Positions 56,572 to 64,000 of a stretch of 64,000 nucleotides of DNA are shown here, piece by piece (the first letter of the stretch is position 1; each line of letters starts with the position of its first letter). Under the pieces are notes generated by a model, which saw only the letters and a list, made by a program, of their open reading frames with translations, searched no databases and was not told the origin of the DNA. The stretch spans positions 489,418 to 553,417 of the forward strand of contig NZ_JAKFUM010000010.1 of assembly GCF_021732705.1 (NCBI RefSeq). Direction: 5' to 3'. The stretch comes from Nevskia sp. (lineage in GTDB: Bacteria > Pseudomonadota > Gammaproteobacteria > Nevskiales > Nevskiaceae). A program made the position numbers and the translations under genes.

Positions 56572-58734
56572 ATGGCAGCCACCATCCACACCCTGTTCGG
56601 TCCCCCGTCGACGGAGCCTGCCGTGCCATCGCCAACGCCGGTACCGGGCCTGCGCGAGGAACTGCGCGACGGCGCCCTCGCGATCCTCGACGATCTGGCG
56701 CGGCAGATGCTCGACAGCGCCGACGACGCGCTGTTCGAGATGTGCGAGCGCTCGACGTCCGACGCCGAACGTCGCCGCTATCTCGATACGATGCGCGTGC
56801 TGCGCCTCAACCGCAGCCCGTTTGCGAAGGAGTTTTCGCGGCAGCTGGGCTTGGGCTTCGATCCCGCCGATGGGCCTGCCCCACCGGACGGCACCGCCAC
56901 CGACTTCGACAGTCTGTCGATCCAGCCGACCGAGGAGCTGGAAGAACGGATTGCCGTGATCAATCTGGCGACGAAGGCCGAAAGCCTGTTCAAGCAGTCG
57001 ATCTACGAGCTGGAAGGCCGTCTGTCGCGCGCGCAGTGCAAGGCCGCGAACATTCCGGTCAAGGCGCTGAATCCGTCACAGATCTGCGATGCCTTTGCCA
57101 AGGCCGCGGTTCTGCTGGAAACCGATTTCCAGGTCAAGCTCGTCGTCTACAAGCTGTTCGATCGCGTGATCAGCCGCGACCTCGACCGGGTGTACCAGTT
57201 CGCCTTCGCCACGCTTGCCCGCCATGGCATCGATGGCCGCCGCGCCGCCGCGCCGGGACAGGGCGGCGGTCGAACCCCTGCACCGACGCCGATCGCGACG
57301 ACGGCCGACCTGCTGCGCCAGTACGGGCTCGACAGCCTCGATCAGGCGCGCACGCAGTATCCGGAAGCGCGACATCTGTCCGACCTGCTGGCCGGCATGG
57401 CGCAGCCCGGCAGCGGTGCCGACTGGCAGGCGACCACGCAGCGGCTGTCGATGGCGCACCAGCTGTTCGACGAACTGCTGGCGGAGCCGATGCTGGCCGC
57501 GCCGACGCGGGCCTCGCTGCAGCCGCTGCGCTATCCGCTGTATCGCTCGGCATTGACCGATCCGGCGCTGTTCGCGAATCCGGCGCATCCGACGCGCAAG
57601 CTGCTGTCGGAACTGATCGAACTGGCCGTGGCCAGCGAGAACGGCGACCTGTCGCCGACCCGCTTCCGCGCGCTGCTCGATTCGGCGCTGGCCGCGCCGC
57701 CGCCGGCAACGCACGACACGGCCGGCGCATCGCTCGAACTCGAACGCTTCGTGCAGCAGCTGCGCGACGAGGCGCGCAACCGGCGCACGGCCTTGTTGTC
57801 GCATGTCCGTCGCCAGGTGGCGCAGGAACTCGATCTGCGCACGATCGGCCGCGAGCTGCCGCAGCCGGTGACCACCCTGATGCGCTCCGGGCTCGGCCCG
57901 GTGATGGCGATGCGGATGCTGAACGGCGGCCGCGCCAGCCCAGGATTCCGCGACACCGAGGTGCTGCTCGACCGCGTGCTCGGCAGCCTCGATCTGGTGC
58001 CGCCGCCGACCGAGGAGGACCTGCTGTCGCGCGCGCGGCTGGTGCGCGACCTGTCGAGCGCGATGCAGGACATCGGCATGACCGATACCCGCATCGCGCC
58101 GATGGTGCTCGGCCTGCGCGAGGTCTGGGCCATGCTGGACCGGCCGAAAGCGACGGCGCGTGACGGTGTCGCGCCGTCGACGGAGCACGACGATCGCCCG
58201 CAGGAATCGGCGCGCGTCGTGCCGTTCAAGCCGGTGGCGAGCGATGCGGTCGTCGCCGCGCGCGTCGGCGACCCGCCGCTGGCTGAAATCCTCGCGCCGA
58301 TCGAGCTGCCGGAGCCGATGGCGGCGACGGCGACTGACCGCGTGCCGTCAGCGCCGTCCGAGGCTGTCGAAGCCGTCACGGCGCCCGCCGTGCCGGTGGC
58401 GCCAGCGCTTGACGCAACCGTCGAACCATCGGTGTCGCGGCTGCCGAGCGTCAACGCGACCGAGCTGCTCGGCCGCATCCTGCAGCCGGAAAGCTGGTTC
58501 CGCGTGTTCGATGCCGCGCAGAACCAGACCCGCTGGCTCAAGCTCGCAAGCTTCCATGCGCAGCAGGGCAGCGTCACGTTTGCCGGCTTTGACGAAGCGA
58601 GCCGGCTCGGACTGCGCGCGGCGCGCTTGATCGACGATCTGGTCAGCGGCCAGTCGGAGCCGATCAATCCGACGCCGCCCGCTCGCGACGCACTCGCGCA
58701 ACTGCGCGACGGCCGCGCTCGCGGGCTGCTGTAG
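56572..58734 (+). CDS. DUF1631 family protein
   Basis: A 720-residue protein matching the DUF1631 family of large proteobacterial proteins (some are misannotated as thymidine phosphorylase). The N-terminal region [39 protein letters not shown] and the central [31 protein letters not shown] are helical. An Ala/Val/Pro-rich low-complexity linker (about residues 540-620) precedes a C-terminal domain ([29 protein letters not shown]). No catalytic motif is recognisable. Function is unknown. It is divergent from metH with 273 bases between. Confidence 0.85.
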   Translation: MAATIHTLFGPPSTEPAVPSPTPVPGLREELRDGALAILDDLARQMLDSADDALFEMCERSTSDAERRRYLDTMRVLRLNRSPFAKEFSRQLGLGFDPADGPAPPDGTATDFDSLSIQPTEELEERIAVINLATKAESLFKQSIYELEGRLSRAQCKAANIPVKALNPSQICDAFAKAAVLLETDFQVKLVVYKLFDRVISRDLDRVYQFAFATLARHGIDGRRAAAPGQGGGRTPAPTPIATTADLLRQYGLDSLDQARTQYPEARHLSDLLAGMAQPGSGADWQATTQRLSMAHQLFDELLAEPMLAAPTRASLQPLRYPLYRSALTDPALFANPAHPTRKLLSELIELAVASENGDLSPTRFRALLDSALAAPPPATHDTAGASLELERFVQQLRDEARNRRTALLSHVRRQVAQELDLRTIGRELPQPVTTLMRSGLGPVMAMRMLNGGRASPGFRDTEVLLDRVLGSLDLVPPPTEEDLLSRARLVRDLSSAMQDIGMTDTRIAPMVLGLREVWAMLDRPKATARDGVAPSTEHDDRPQESARVVPFKPVASDAVVAARVGDPPLAEILAPIELPEPMAATATDRVPSAPSEAVEAVTAPAVPVAPALDATVEPSVSRLPSVNATELLGRILQPESWFRVFDAAQNQTRWLKLASFHAQQGSVTFAGFDEASRLGLRAARLIDDLVSGQSEPINPTPPARDALAQLRDGRARGLL

Positions 58735-58856
58735 CGCGCGCGGCGCCGCAGCCAAGCGGGTGCCGCCGAGCGAAGAAAATTGGCCGGCGTGCGGCCTGAT
58801 CAAGCATCACGCGACGTGATCCTCGACGGCGCGATTCCCGTGATCGACGACATCGA

Positions 58857-58903
58857 TTGACAAGCCGTGGCTCCTTCGCCAACATTAATTAACCGATCGG
58901 TTA
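58857..58903 (+). promoter_or_regulatory. alkB promoter and palindromic operator
   Basis: A perfect -35 box TTGACA (58857-58862) lies upstream of a weak -10 (AACATT, 18-base spacer). Just after it, TAACCGATCGGTTA (58890-58903) is a perfect 14-bp palindrome of the type bound by TetR/AcrR-family repressors, and the ribosome-binding site GAGGAG follows at 58909-58914. The operator overlaps the predicted start of transcription, so it fits repression. No regulator gene is adjacent. Confidence 0.6.
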
Positions 58904-58920
58904 TTTGCGAGGAGACGACG

Positions 58921-60237
58921 ATGTCGACAATGACGGCACCAGCCGCGGACTGGAAAGACAAGAAGCGCTACCTGTGGTTGCTGGGCATCGTGGTCATGGG
59001 CCTGCCGCTGTACGGTTATGGCCTCGTGCAGCTGACCGGCCTGTCGCTGTTCTGGTGGACCAGCCCGATCGTCCTGTACCTCGTCATTCCGGCGCTGGAC
59101 CATCTGATCGGCGAGGACGACGAGAACGCGCCGGACGAGGCGATGACCCGCCTCAACGCCGATGGCTATTACCGCTGGGCGGTGATGGCGGCGATTCCGC
59201 TGCAGTACGTGACCTTCGTCTGGGCCACGTGGATGGCCATGACCGGCGACCTGAAGTGGCATGAACTGCTCGGCCTGTTCATCTCGGCCGGCATCGTGTC
59301 CGGCCTGTCGATCAACGTGGCGCACGAACTCGGCCACCAGACCTCGAAGCTCGAACGCTGGGCCGCGAAGATCGCGCTGGCACCGGTGGCGTACGGCCAT
59401 TTCTATGTCGAGCACAACCGCGGCCATCACATCCGCGTGTCGACCCCGGAAGATCCGGCGACCTCGCGTTTCGGCGAAACCTTCTACGAGTTCCTGCCGC
59501 GCTGTCTGAAAGGCTCGATCGTCTCGGCCTGGGAGATCGAGAAGAAGCGGCTGGAGAAGAAGGGCAAGTCGGTCTGGTCGCTCGAGAACGACAACCTGCA
59601 GGCCTGGGGCCTGACGGTGGCAATCTACGGCGCGATGGCGATCTGGCTCGGCTGGCTGGCGCTGCCGTTCATGCTGTTCCAGGGCCTGTTCGGGGGCGCG
59701 CTGCTCGAAGTCGTCAACTATCTCGAACACTACGGCCTGAAGCGCGAGAAGAAGGCCGATGGCAGCTACGAGCGCTGCCAGCCGCATCACTCGTGGAATT
59801 CGAACCATCTGGCGACCAACGTGCTGCTATATCACCTGCAGCGCCATTCCGATCACCACGCCTACCCGACGCGCTCGTTCCAGACGCTGCGCAATTTCGA
59901 CGGCCTGCCGCGCCTGCCGAACGGCTACGCCGGCATGATCCTGCTCGCGTATTTCCCGCCGCTGTGGTTCAAGGTGATGAACCCGAAGGTGGTCGCGCAC
60001 TTCAATGGCGACATGAGCCGCGCGAACATCAAGCCGGAAATCCGCGAACAAGTGTTGGCACAGTACGGGCGCGCACCGCATAATTGCGCCCGCCGCGCCG
60101 GCCCCGCCGACGCGCCGACCGAGCGACGCCTTGCCGCCATCCGCGATCGCGGTGGCTGCAGGCGCCGCTTCATTTTTATCCAACACGCAGCACGTAACGG
60201 GGTTCGCGATGAAGAAGTGGCGTTGTCTGGTCTGTGA
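58921..60237 (+). CDS. alkB: AlkB-type alkane 1-monooxygenase
   Basis: AlkB is an integral membrane di-iron enzyme that hydroxylates alkanes at the terminal carbon with electrons from rubredoxin. All histidine boxes are present: HELGH (135-139), EHNRGHH (164-170) and LQRHSDHHA (306-314), plus NYLEHYGL (266-273). Several membrane helices fill the N-terminal half. The family usually ends near residue 383 (here QYG), but this frame runs on for 55 residues of Arg/Ala-rich sequence and overlaps the rubredoxin gene by 29 bases. A TAA at 60081-60083 in another frame suggests a frameshift after QYG. It sits behind a candidate TetR-type operator. Confidence 0.95.
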   Translation: MSTMTAPAADWKDKKRYLWLLGIVVMGLPLYGYGLVQLTGLSLFWWTSPIVLYLVIPALDHLIGEDDENAPDEAMTRLNADGYYRWAVMAAIPLQYVTFVWATWMAMTGDLKWHELLGLFISAGIVSGLSINVAHELGHQTSKLERWAAKIALAPVAYGHFYVEHNRGHHIRVSTPEDPATSRFGETFYEFLPRCLKGSIVSAWEIEKKRLEKKGKSVWSLENDNLQAWGLTVAIYGAMAIWLGWLALPFMLFQGLFGGALLEVVNYLEHYGLKREKKADGSYERCQPHHSWNSNHLATNVLLYHLQRHSDHHAYPTRSFQTLRNFDGLPRLPNGYAGMILLAYFPPLWFKVMNPKVVAHFNGDMSRANIKPEIREQVLAQYGRAPHNCARRAGPADAPTERRLAAIRDRGGCRRRFIFIQHAARNGVRDEEVALSGL

Positions 60238-60373
60238 TTTCGTCTACGACGAGGCCAAGGGCGTGCCGGATGAAGGCATTGCACCCGGCACCCGCTGGGA
60301 AGACGTTCCGGACGACTGGACCTGCCCGGACTGCGGCGCCGGCAAGGCCGACTTCCAGATGGAAGAGATCTGA
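60209..60373 (+). CDS. Rubredoxin
   Basis: A 54-residue iron-only electron carrier with two CxxC motifs (CLVCDFVYD and [11 protein letters not shown]) and the conserved [18 protein letters not shown]. In AlkB systems such AlkG2-type rubredoxins deliver electrons to the hydroxylase. Its ATG overlaps the last 29 bases of the alkB frame. The reductase (rubredoxin reductase) gene is not in this window. A hairpin follows 61 bases after the stop. Confidence 0.95.
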   Translation: MKKWRCLVCDFVYDEAKGVPDEGIAPGTRWEDVPDDWTCPDCGAGKADFQMEEI

Positions 60374-60434
60374 GGCCCGGTACCCGATGAGGTGAAGCGT
60401 CGGCCCTATAGGCCCCGCTTTCGCGGCTGACCTG

Positions 60435-60465
60435 CGCCGCGCCCGTGAGACCCACGGGCGCGGCG
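60435..60465 (+). terminator. Hairpin after rubredoxin
   Basis: A perfect 13-bp GC stem (60435-60447 with 60453-60465) with a 5-base loop, 61 bases after the rubredoxin stop. The T-tract is poor (TTGTCGTCTT), but the stem is strong and should end the alkB-rubredoxin transcript. Confidence 0.7.
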
Positions 60466-60583
60466 TTGTCGTCTTGGGCGCTTGCGCCGTCGACGTCGCG
60501 CACGGCGCGGCGCCACCCGCGAACTTAACGGCATCTGGCAGAGTCCATGCACCGGCATCTCGCCGCGCTGGAAAACGCCATCG

Positions 60584-61465
60584 ATGACCCGTTCCCTCCC
60601 GCGGCAGCTGCGGCTGCTGATCCTGCTGCTGGCCGTCGCCCTCACCGGCTGCAATGCCGGCGCCCGCTTCGCGTACAACCACCTGGATCGCCTCGCGCTG
60701 TGGAAGCTCGGCGATTACGTGACGCTCGATGCGCCGCAGAAAGCCGCGTTTCGACGCGAATTCGCGTCGATCTGGACCTGGCACCGAAGCACGCAGCTGC
60801 CGCTGTACGCGCGCGACCTGCGCGCCTTCGCCGCGACCCTGGAAGGCGGCGCGCTGCAGGCCGAGCAGATCGAAGCGGTGCTGGACACGGCGGAAGCGCA
60901 CGGCCAGCGCCTCGGCCAGCAGTTCCTGCCCGCGGCGGAACGCCTGCTGCCGCTGATGAGCGACGAGCAGGTGCGCCGCTGGCGCGACGAGCGGCGCGAG
61001 AAGATCGAGCGGGACGAAGCCGAGCGCCGCGATGAGACGCTGGAACAGCGCCGCAAGCGCTACATCAAGGAGCAGCGCGAAGGCGTCGCGGACTGGATCG
61101 GCAAGCTGAATCCGAAGCAGCTCGCGCTGATCGACGCCGCCTGGCAGGCGGAGCTGCCGCTGCTGCGCGATCCCGACGTTCGCCGCGACGAGCGGCTGGC
61201 CAGTCTCGCGCGTTACGCCGCCCTGCTCGACACGCGTACGCAGCCGGGGCTCGCCGCGCGCATCGAGGCATTCGACGACGGCGACAGCCCGGCCAAGGCC
61301 CGGCGCGCGGCGGAATCGGCGCGCGGACGCCGGCTGTTCGTCGATCTCATGCAGGCCACCGACGCGTCACAGCGCGACAAGCTGCGCCGTCGCCTGCTCG
61401 AACTGGCCGAGGATTGCGAGGTGCTGGCGCGCGAACCCGCGTCCGATCCCGCCGCCGCGTCGTAA
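60584..61465 (+). CDS. DUF6279 family lipoprotein
   Basis: A 293-residue lipoprotein with a signal peptide and lipobox VALTGC, followed by GARFAYNHLDRLALWKLGDYVTLDAPQKAAFRREF, the DUF6279 opening. The rest is a long charged helical body (residues about 110-260) rich in Arg, Glu and Ala, ending in an Ala tail. The family is exported and of unknown function. The ATG at 60584 starts the signal peptide; an earlier start would place Arg-rich residues before it. The next gene begins 7 bases after its stop, so they likely share a transcript. Confidence 0.82.
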   Translation: MTRSLPRQLRLLILLLAVALTGCNAGARFAYNHLDRLALWKLGDYVTLDAPQKAAFRREFASIWTWHRSTQLPLYARDLRAFAATLEGGALQAEQIEAVLDTAEAHGQRLGQQFLPAAERLLPLMSDEQVRRWRDERREKIERDEAERRDETLEQRRKRYIKEQREGVADWIGKLNPKQLALIDAAWQAELPLLRDPDVRRDERLASLARYAALLDTRTQPGLAARIEAFDDGDSPAKARRAAESARGRRLFVDLMQATDASQRDKLRRRLLELAEDCEVLAREPASDPAAAS

Positions 61466-61472
61466 GAGCGGC

Positions 61473-62702
61473 ATGAACGCGACCAACAGGCTTCGATCGG
61501 GAATCGCCGCACTGCTGCTGCTCGGCGTGACCGGTGCCGGTGCGCAGGCCGCGTCGGAACCGTACACGCCCGCCGATGACAGCGTGGTGCTGGAACGGCT
61601 GGCGCCAGCCGCGAATGCGGTCGAAGGCCTCCGGGCGCTGCAGGCGCAGCGCCGGGCGCTTGCGAAGATTCCGGACAATCTCGACGCGGCGGCGAGCTTC
61701 GCCCGTCACGCCATCGAGCTGGGCCGCGCGGAGGCGGATCCGCGCTACTTCGGCTACGCCGAATCGGCGCTGGCGCCGTGGATGACCCTGACCGATCCGC
61801 CGTCGCGCGCGCGCCTGCTGCGCGCCACCCTGCGCCAGCAGCGCCACGACTTCGCCGGCGCGCTGGCCGATCTCGACGTGCTGATCGCCGCCAATGGCCG
61901 CGACGCGCAGGCGCGGCTGACGCGGGCCGTGGTGCTGATGGTGCAAGGCCGTCCGGCCGATGCGATCGCTGACTGCAACGCGTTGATCGAAGCCCGTGCC
62001 GATCTCGTCGCCAGCGCGGTCTGCATCAGCGAGGCCCGCAGTCTCGATGGTCACGCCGCTGCCGCGATCGCCACGCTGAAATCGGTGCTGGCCGAGGCCG
62101 GCGACAGCATCCCGCCGAGCGAAAAGGTCTGGGCGCTGACCACGCTCGCGGAGATCGAGGTCCGGCAGGCGCGCGAGGCCGACGCCGAGGCGCACTTCCG
62201 CGAGGCGCTGGCGCTGCTGGCAGCGACCGGCGAGCGCAATCCGTATCTGCTGACGGCCGTTGCCGACTTCCTGCTGGCGAGCGGACGCGCCCGCGAAGCC
62301 CTCGCGCTGACTGCCGACAGCACGCGCGTCGACAACCTGCTGCTGCGTTTCGCGCTGGCGCAGGCGGCGCTCGGCGAGCCGGCGGCGGCCGAGTCGATCC
62401 GGCTGCTGCAGGCGCGCTTTGCCGAAGCGGCCTTGCGCGGCGCGACCGTGCACCTGCGCGAGGAAGCGATGTTCGAGCTGCGCCTGCAGCGCAACCCGGC
62501 GCGGGCGTTGACCCGCGCGCTGCAGAACTGGGAATCGCAGCGCGAGCCGGCCGATGCCCGGCTGCTGCTCGACGCCGCGATTGCCGCCGGCCAGCCCGCC
62601 GCGGCACAGCCGGTGCTCGACTGGATGCAGCGCACCGCGATCGAGGACCCGGCGCTGAAGGCGCTGGCCGCCACGATCGGTGCCGCGGGAGCGCGGCCGT
62701 GA
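61473..62702 (+). CDS. Exported TPR-like repeat protein
   Basis: A 409-residue exported protein with a signal peptide (GIAALLLLGVTGAGAQA) followed by helical repeats resembling tetratricopeptide repeats, for example FAGALADLDVLIAANGRDAQARLTRAVVLMVQGRPADAIADCNALI and AHFREALALLAAT. It may serve as a binding scaffold in the periplasm. It lies 7 bases after the DUF6279 gene and its stop overlaps the next start, so the three genes form an operon. Similar TPR proteins occur beside HupE/UreJ-type genes in other proteobacteria, as I recall; partner identity is unproven. Confidence 0.8.
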   Translation: MNATNRLRSGIAALLLLGVTGAGAQAASEPYTPADDSVVLERLAPAANAVEGLRALQAQRRALAKIPDNLDAAASFARHAIELGRAEADPRYFGYAESALAPWMTLTDPPSRARLLRATLRQQRHDFAGALADLDVLIAANGRDAQARLTRAVVLMVQGRPADAIADCNALIEARADLVASAVCISEARSLDGHAAAAIATLKSVLAEAGDSIPPSEKVWALTTLAEIEVRQAREADAEAHFREALALLAATGERNPYLLTAVADFLLASGRAREALALTADSTRVDNLLLRFALAQAALGEPAAAESIRLLQARFAEAALRGATVHLREEAMFELRLQRNPARALTRALQNWESQREPADARLLLDAAIAAGQPAAAQPVLDWMQRTAIEDPALKALAATIGAAGARP

Positions 62703-63844
62703 TGCGTCCGCTGCTTCGCGCGATGTTCGCGCTCGTGCTTCTGACGGCGGCCGGACACGCCAGCGCCCACAAGGCCAGCGACAGCTTCCTGCAGCTCACC
62801 GTCGCGCAGGACGCGATCAGCGGCCGCTGGGACATCGCGTTGCGCGATCTCGACTTCGCGATCGGGCTCGACGCCGATGCCGATGGCGCGATCACCTGGG
62901 GCGAAGTCCGGCGCAGCGAAGCCGCGATCGAGGCCTACGCCCTGAGCCGGCTGGCCGTGCTTGCCGACGGCAAGGCCTGCTCGCTCCAGGCCGGCCCGCT
63001 GCGGATCGCCGAGCACAGCGATGGCCGCTATGCCTCGCTCGGCCTCGAAGGCCGTTGCGCCGCGGCGCCGAGCCAGCTCAGGCTCGACTACGCGCTGCTG
63101 TTCGATGTCGACGCCCAGCATCGCGGCCTGCTGAATCTGGTGTTCGACGGCAACCGCCAGCCCGGCGTGTTCGCACCGGATCGCCGCGAACTGCGCTTCC
63201 AGACCGGCCGCACCGCAAGCGTGTTCCGGACCTATCTGCATGAAGGGCTGTGGCACGTCTGGAAAGGCGCGGACCACATGCTGTTCCTTGCGGGTCTGTT
63301 CCTGCCGGCCGTACTGCGCCGCCGCGGCCTTGCCCTGAATGCCGGCTGGGAGCCGGTGGCGCGCCTCGGTCCGGCGCTGCGCGAGACGGCAGCGCTGGTC
63401 ACCGCGTTCACGATGGCCCACGCCGCGACGCTCGCGCTGGCGGCCACCGGCGTGTTCAACCCGCCATCACGGATCGTCGAATCGCTGGTGGCCGCGTCGG
63501 TGCTGTTCGCCGGGCTGAACAACCTGCTGCCGATGGTGCAGCGCCGACTGTGGCTGCTCGCGGGCTTCTTCGGCCTGATTCATGGCGCCGCGATCGCCGG
63601 CGCGCTGCTTGAACTCGGCCTGCCGACACAGGGCCGGGTCTGGGCGCTGCTGGCGTTCAATGTCGGTGTCGAAGTCGCCCAGCTGGCCCTGGTGGCCGTG
63701 GTCGTGCCGTTGACCTGGCATTTCCGCCACTCCGCCCCGTTCCGACATGCCGTGCTGGTGCCGGGCTCGATCATCGTCGCCATCGCCGGGCTGGCGTGGC
63801 TGCTGAAGCGGGCACTGCTGCTGCCGATCCCGATGCCGTTCTGA
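62702..63844 (+). CDS. HupE/UreJ-like membrane protein
   Basis: A 380-residue protein with a signal peptide (MFALVLLTAAGHASA), an N-terminal soluble domain (about 25-180; KASDSFLQLTVAQDAISGRWDIALRDLDFAIG) and a C-terminal membrane part (about 180-380) with the HupE/UreJ type-2 motif LHEGLWHVWKGADHMLFLAGLFLPAVL, a His-rich metal-binding helix typical of nickel or cobalt permease-like proteins. Six membrane segments follow. The start ATG 62702 (or GTG 62699) overlaps the preceding stop. Metal transport is the family-based guess, not shown. Confidence 0.87.
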   Translation: MRPLLRAMFALVLLTAAGHASAHKASDSFLQLTVAQDAISGRWDIALRDLDFAIGLDADADGAITWGEVRRSEAAIEAYALSRLAVLADGKACSLQAGPLRIAEHSDGRYASLGLEGRCAAAPSQLRLDYALLFDVDAQHRGLLNLVFDGNRQPGVFAPDRRELRFQTGRTASVFRTYLHEGLWHVWKGADHMLFLAGLFLPAVLRRRGLALNAGWEPVARLGPALRETAALVTAFTMAHAATLALAATGVFNPPSRIVESLVAASVLFAGLNNLLPMVQRRLWLLAGFFGLIHGAAIAGALLELGLPTQGRVWALLAFNVGVEVAQLALVAVVVPLTWHFRHSAPFRHAVLVPGSIIVAIAGLAWLLKRALLLPIPMPF

Positions 63845-64000
63845 GCGCACATGCGGTGCTGATCGGCGCCCACTAGGTGTTTAACCCCACATAACCAGAC
63901 AAAAGCACCACATTGTGGGAGCGGGTCTCTCGGGAGCATCTTCCTTTCTGCCTCTCGCCGATCGTAGCGCAACAGGAGAGCAAGCTCACCAAACTTGTTT
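63845..64000. repeat. Right edge with possible REP-like element
   Basis: These 156 bases follow the HupE/UreJ-like gene and hold no gene I can support. The segment TGTGGGAGCGGGTCTC at 63914-63929 resembles the TGTGGGAGCGGGCTTG-type intergenic repeats common in gammaproteobacteria, and CCACATTGTGG at 63909-63919 is palindromic. Only one copy is visible in this window, so the repeat status is a guess. Confidence 0.35.

Overview
This is a high-GC chromosomal window that is almost entirely ordinary core genome. It encodes about 67 proteins and I see no rRNA, tRNA, CRISPR array, insertion sequence or prophage. The gene content (kdsD-kdsC-lptC-lptA-lptB-rpoN-hpf-ptsN with hprK-rapZ-PTS, minCDE, tatABC, split his genes, DUF1631, DUF6279, UbiK, AlkB plus rubredoxin) points to a gammaproteobacterium. 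The mix resembles alkane-using lineages near Nevskiales/Solimonadaceae or Xanthomonadales. That placement is inference from gene content and was not checked against a database.

Layout. 1-3 kb: the 3' half of hisD, an unknown single-pass membrane protein, a secreted helix-hairpin-helix protein and a cNMP-binding/rhodanese fusion. 3-8.7 kb (minus strand): holA-proA-nadD-rsfS-rlmH behind an alpha/beta hydrolase and a kappa-GST-like isomerase. 8.8-12.2 kb: an Anbu proteasome-like peptidase facing an ATP-grasp/alpha-E gene pair. 12.4-14.3 kb: minCDE. 14.3-24.5 kb (minus strand): one long regulatory and envelope block, with kdsD-kdsC-lptC-lptA-lptB (lipopolysaccharide), rpoN (sigma-54), hpf, and a permease-less regulatory PTS (ptsN, a short hprK, rapZ, EIIA, HPr, EI). 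24.9-32.2 kb: cytochrome c5, a BBP2-like porin, two paralogous Na+/H+ antiporter-family genes, a TorF-like outer membrane protein, comM and ubiK. 32.4-34.9 kb: glnK-amtB-glnB. 35-37.9 kb: two DUF4124 proteins and a two-component system. 38-42.9 kb (minus strand): hisB-hisH-hisA-hisF-hisE followed by tatABC. 43-45.3 kb: a lipoprotein, an SDR, a glycine-rich membrane protein and slyD. 45.4-52.4 kb: three secreted S9 prolyl-oligopeptidase paralogues with an exported methyltransferase-like protein between them. 52.5-58.7 kb: metH and a DUF1631 protein. 58.9-60.4 kb: AlkB alkane monooxygenase with rubredoxin behind a perfect palindromic operator. 60.6-63.8 kb: a DUF6279 lipoprotein, a TPR-like protein and a HupE/UreJ-type protein.

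How parts fit together. RpoN is encoded here, and two places in the window carry near-consensus -24/-12 sigma-54 promoters of the same form: upstream of glnK-amtB and upstream of the porin at 25716. This suggests a shared nitrogen-responsive regulon. The PTS proteins next to rpoN probably form a phosphorelay that senses nitrogen or carbon status rather than a sugar transporter. The most unusual systems are the Anbu/ATP-grasp/alpha-E cluster (with an extended Gln/Gly-rich Anbu tail), the N-terminally shortened HprK, the AlkB C-terminal extension that overlaps rubredoxin, and the S9 peptidase expansion.
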